Below are positions 61,674 to 64,000 of a stretch of 64,000 nucleotides of DNA, piece by piece. Each line of letters begins with the position of its first letter. The first letter of the stretch is position 1. Under the pieces are notes generated by a model. It was not told the origin of the DNA. It did not search any database and saw nothing but the letters and a program-made list of their open reading frames with translations. The translations under genes were made by a program, and so were the position numbers. Location of the stretch: contig NZ_ML660087.1 in the NCBI RefSeq assembly GCF_007004655.1, positions 607,743 to 671,742 of the forward strand. Reading direction: 5' to 3'. This stretch comes from Exilibacterium tricleocarpae. Its GTDB lineage: Bacteria > Pseudomonadota > Gammaproteobacteria > Pseudomonadales > Cellvibrionaceae.

Positions 61674-62414
61674 ATGAAAACCTATTTAGTGATATTTTCA
61701 TTCTTTCTCATTGGGAGTAGTTTTGCGAGCGACGGGATACCCGATCTTATCATCGAAGAAATTCAAAAGGGTGTATATCTACATAAATCATTCAGTCACA
61801 TCGACGGCTTTGGGTTAGTCAGCTCAAATGGGGTTGTCGTTGTCGACGAGGGAAAAGCATTTATCGTCGATACACCCTGGTCGGACCGAGATACGCAAAA
61901 GCTTGTGGAATGGATAGCAGAGAAAAACTACGATTTACTTGGAAGTATTTCTACACATTCACACGAAGATAGAACCGCCGGTATAAAATGGCTTAACGCC
62001 AACGCAATCCCGACTTACGCTTCGGCCTTAACCAACTCAATTTTACACAAGCAAGACAAAGCGTTAGCAAAATATACCCTCGAAGATATAGAATCCCCTA
62101 TCGCAGGCGGTCTGGTAGAAATTTTCTATCCCGGGGGTGGCCATACGATAGACAACATCGTTGTCTGGCTTCCAAAATCAAAAGTATTAGTTGGAGGTTG
62201 TTTGGTTCGAAGCCTGGCGGCCAAGGGGTTAGGTTATACCGGTGAAGCGCATATCGGCAATTGGTCCAAATCAGTGGATAAGGTGCAGTCAAGATACGCC
62301 GATGCCAAGCTTGTCATTCCCGGTCATGGTAAAGTCGGTGATACTCAGCTATTGCTGCATACCAAGACACTGGCTGAGTCGGCCTACAATAAGCTGGCCG
62401 AGCCTACCGAATAG
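61674..62414 (+). CDS. Subclass-B1-type metallo-beta-lactamase
   Basis: A 246-residue protein with a signal peptide (MKTYLVIFSFFLIGSSFAS) and all six B1 zinc ligands: His95, His97 and Asp99 in STHSHEDRTAGI, His157 in YPGGGHTIDNIVVWLP, Cys176 in VGGCLVRSL and His218 in VIPGHGKVGD. The Cys ligand separates it from subclasses B2 and B3 and from glyoxalase-type folds. The sequence resembles the IMP/DIM-like branch as I remember it (WLNANAIPTYASALTN). It should hydrolyse beta-lactams in the periplasm. It sits at the right end of an AT-rich island, which suggests acquisition, but no integron or transposon parts were recognised. Confidence 0.88.
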   Translation: MKTYLVIFSFFLIGSSFASDGIPDLIIEEIQKGVYLHKSFSHIDGFGLVSSNGVVVVDEGKAFIVDTPWSDRDTQKLVEWIAEKNYDLLGSISTHSHEDRTAGIKWLNANAIPTYASALTNSILHKQDKALAKYTLEDIESPIAGGLVEIFYPGGGHTIDNIVVWLPKSKVLVGGCLVRSLAAKGLGYTGEAHIGNWSKSVDKVQSRYADAKLVIPGHGKVGDTQLLLHTKTLAESAYNKLAEPTE

Positions 62415-62773
62415 TTCCCGTGAAAGAGTCAAACACGGTGAATGCCATCAAAATGCGCTGTGTACCAGCCGCAATACTTAAATGCCAGTCGGGGGAACTT
62501 CAATCTGACCCTAACCTCGCGCGGCCATGCCCGGTTGATCAAGCCGGCATATTTCGGTAGTTTGTGCAGTTGCAGCCCACCAACGGATATTTGCCGCCTG
62601 GGGCTATGGAGACCCTCCGGTAGGGACCCCGGGGGAGGCGAGCGCTGGTTGCGCAAATGGGTCTGCCGGCGGATGCAATAACCGATGCACACTCTTGGCA
62701 GTGATCACCGGCTCGCCGTCCCAGAAGGCTAACCCGGCCGCAACACGGCCAACATAAAAAGGCAATCCGAACC
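62415..62773. other. Right boundary of the AT-rich island
   Basis: About 360 bases in which composition returns to GC-rich. Overlapping short frames on both strands (62429-62692) have no ribosome site or family. A GGGACCCCGGGGG tract lies near 62625. No attachment-site repeat of the guaA end was seen. Confidence 0.35.
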
Positions 62774-63211
62774 ATGTTTGAAATAGCCGCCATTGACCAT
62801 ATCGTCTTGCGTACCAGTCGTCGCGAACAGATGTTGCAGTTTTACTGCGGAGTGCTGGGTTGCCGGGTGGAGCGGGAAACGGCTCCGGAGACCGGCCTGA
62901 CCCAATTGCGGGCCGGCAACGCGCTGATCGATATCGTTACGATCGACAGTGATTTAGGCCGTCGCGGCGGTCCCGCACCGGCGGCCGATGGCAACAACCT
63001 CGACCATTTCTGCCTCCAGCTCAAGCCGGTTGCGGAACAGGCTATGCGCGAATATCTGCAGACTCACGGCATAGAGGCCGGTGAATTTAAGCGCCGTTAC
63101 GGCGCGCAGGGTTTTGGTCCCTCCCTGTATATCAGGGACCCGGAGGGCAATACCGTTGAACTCAAATCCCAGTTGCCGCCTGAGGATGGCGATGGTGGCT
63201 CCGGCAACTAG
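62774..63211 (+). CDS. VOC-superfamily (glyoxalase/dioxygenase-fold) protein
   Basis: A 145-residue protein of two beta-alpha-beta-beta-beta modules. Motifs include IDHIVLRTSRREQMLQFYCG, NNLDHFCLQLKP and the C-terminal IRDPEGNTVELKS; His near residues 9 and 76 and Glu near 129 could bind a metal. Members include lyases, dioxygenases and resistance proteins; no specific reaction can be named. The next gene starts 9 bases later, so they form an operon. Confidence 0.88.
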   Translation: MFEIAAIDHIVLRTSRREQMLQFYCGVLGCRVERETAPETGLTQLRAGNALIDIVTIDSDLGRRGGPAPAADGNNLDHFCLQLKPVAEQAMREYLQTHGIEAGEFKRRYGAQGFGPSLYIRDPEGNTVELKSQLPPEDGDGGSGN

Positions 63212-63220
63212 GCAAGCGGC

Positions 63221-63997
63221 GTGAAAGGCTTCTTTATAACCGTCCTCGTCGGCTATGTGCTGCTGTGTCTGCTGCTCGGCTTGTCCCAGCGGCGGCTGCT
63301 TTACTTTCCGCAGGCCGCCGAGCCGGTGCGACAGGCGGAGGGGATCAGTTTCGACAATGCCGGAATCATGTTGCGCGGCTGGGTACTCAACCCGGGCCGG
63401 GACAGGGCGGTGTTGTATTACGGCGGCAATGCCGAAAATGTTGAATACAACATCGATTTTTTTCGGGCGGTTTTGCCTGAATACAGCGTTTACCTGATAC
63501 CTTACCGCGGCTACGGCAACAGTGACGGCAGCCCCAGCGAGGCGGGGTTTTACAGCGACGCGCTGTATATTCACGACCAGGTCAGACCGCGTCACACCAG
63601 CGTGGCGTTGATAGGCCGCAGCCTCGGCAGCGGGGTGGCGACCTATGTGGCCGCCGAGCGGGATGTTGAACGGGTACTGTTGGTAAGCCCCTTCGACAGT
63701 GTTGAAAACCTGGCGAAGCAGCGTTTTCGGATATTCCCCGTCGGTCTCTTGCTGGTGGATAAATACCGCTCCTATGAACGCGCCCGGCGTATCGATGCGC
63801 CGGTGCTGGTGTTGATTGCCGAAAACGACCAGGTGGTTCCCCGCCCCCGCACAGATGCACTGCTCGCCGCCTTTACGCCAGAGCAACAGGTGGAGGCGGT
63901 GGTGATCAAAAATGCGGGGCACAATGATATTTCCGGGTTTGCCCAGTACAGCTCACAGGTGCGCAACTTTTTTTCGGCGGCTGCGACACTACCCTAA
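63221..63997 (+). CDS. Membrane-anchored alpha/beta hydrolase (BEM46/YfhR-like)
   Basis: A 258-residue hydrolase that starts at GTG (63221) 9 bases after the VOC gene. An N-terminal membrane anchor (FITVLVGYVLLCLLLGLSQ) is followed by an alpha/beta hydrolase fold with the nucleophile in IGRSLGSG, an acid in LIAENDQVVP and the histidine in NAGHNDI. YfhR/BEM46 proteins are peptidase/esterase-like with unknown substrates. The stop is inside the window, so the gene is complete. Confidence 0.88.
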   Translation: MKGFFITVLVGYVLLCLLLGLSQRRLLYFPQAAEPVRQAEGISFDNAGIMLRGWVLNPGRDRAVLYYGGNAENVEYNIDFFRAVLPEYSVYLIPYRGYGNSDGSPSEAGFYSDALYIHDQVRPRHTSVALIGRSLGSGVATYVAAERDVERVLLVSPFDSVENLAKQRFRIFPVGLLLVDKYRSYERARRIDAPVLVLIAENDQVVPRPRTDALLAAFTPEQQVEAVVIKNAGHNDISGFAQYSSQVRNFFSAAATLP

Positions 63998-64000
63998 GTT

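Noticed and set aside
62429-62692. Overlapping short frames on both strands right of the lactamase gene
   Set aside because: There is no initiation signal, codon bias or family resemblance.
55700-62800. Direct-repeat attachment sites flanking the island
   Set aside because: The guaA 3' end motif (GATTGAGTGGGAG) was not found again by eye; partial matches such as ATTGAATGATT near 60697 are too weak.
62954-63922. Minus-strand open frame (322 codons) opposite the VOC and hydrolase genes
   Set aside because: It is antisense to two well-supported genes; no domain was seen.

Overview
The window looks like the chromosome of a marine gammaproteobacterium, probably near the Cellvibrionales/Pseudomonadales. 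The clues are the gene orders suhB-trmJ-iscRS, ndk-rlmN-pilF-rodZ-ispG-hisS-yfgM-bamB-der and xseA/guaB-guaA, a split B12-dependent ribonucleotide reductase (nrdJ), a chitin-active LPMO and a TonB receptor. Most of it is GC-rich. About 55.8-62.4 kb is clearly AT-richer and looks acquired.

Left part (1-11.3 kb): an accessory metabolic locus. A leftward run encodes an acetolactate-synthase-like ThDP enzyme, two divergent citrate-synthase-like proteins, a TonB-dependent receptor, a periplasmic substrate-binding protein and the start of a membrane sensor. A divergent arm encodes a glutamine-dependent asparagine synthetase homologue and a SAM O-methyltransferase, with a small EthD-like protein facing them. 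No known pathway was recognised, so this is a candidate undescribed metabolite system.

11.4-31 kb: suhB and trmJ, then an LPMO, a SulP transporter and a putative metalloprotease lipoprotein, then iscR (two adjoining IscR-type sites upstream) and iscS. Where iscU-iscA-hscB-hscA-fdx-iscX normally follow, before ndk, there are instead two related palindromic repeat elements and about 9 kb of other genes: a polytopic membrane protein with a PspA-like partner, a CBS protein, nrdJ in two genes, a mobB-like gene without its Walker A lysine, an FHA protein and a SirB-like protein.

30.6-55.7 kb: a conserved housekeeping stretch (nucleotide, isoprenoid, tRNA, outer-membrane assembly and ribosome genes), a Wzz-type protein, a thiO-thiS-thiG operon under a TPP riboswitch, a GlxA-type regulator, a Tat lipoprotein/transglutaminase-like pair, a dihaem cytochrome, a NUDIX protein with a lipoprotein signal, an MltF-like transglycosylase, xseA, guaB and guaA.

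55.7-62.4 kb: an AT-rich island directly downstream of guaA. It carries a three-gene operon (MerR-like HTH protein, 1020-aa adenine-N6 methylase, 213-aa putative PD-(D/E)xK nuclease) behind a 30-bp palindromic operator candidate, which is a probable restriction/defence system. It also carries an RDD membrane protein and a subclass-B1-type metallo-beta-lactamase. The window ends with a VOC protein and an alpha/beta hydrolase.

A recurring oddity is degenerate 13-16 bp tandem repeats, with a different unit each time, in the leaders or extreme N-terminal codons of several genes (around 1.4, 27.2, 27.9, 32.35 and 36.7 kb).
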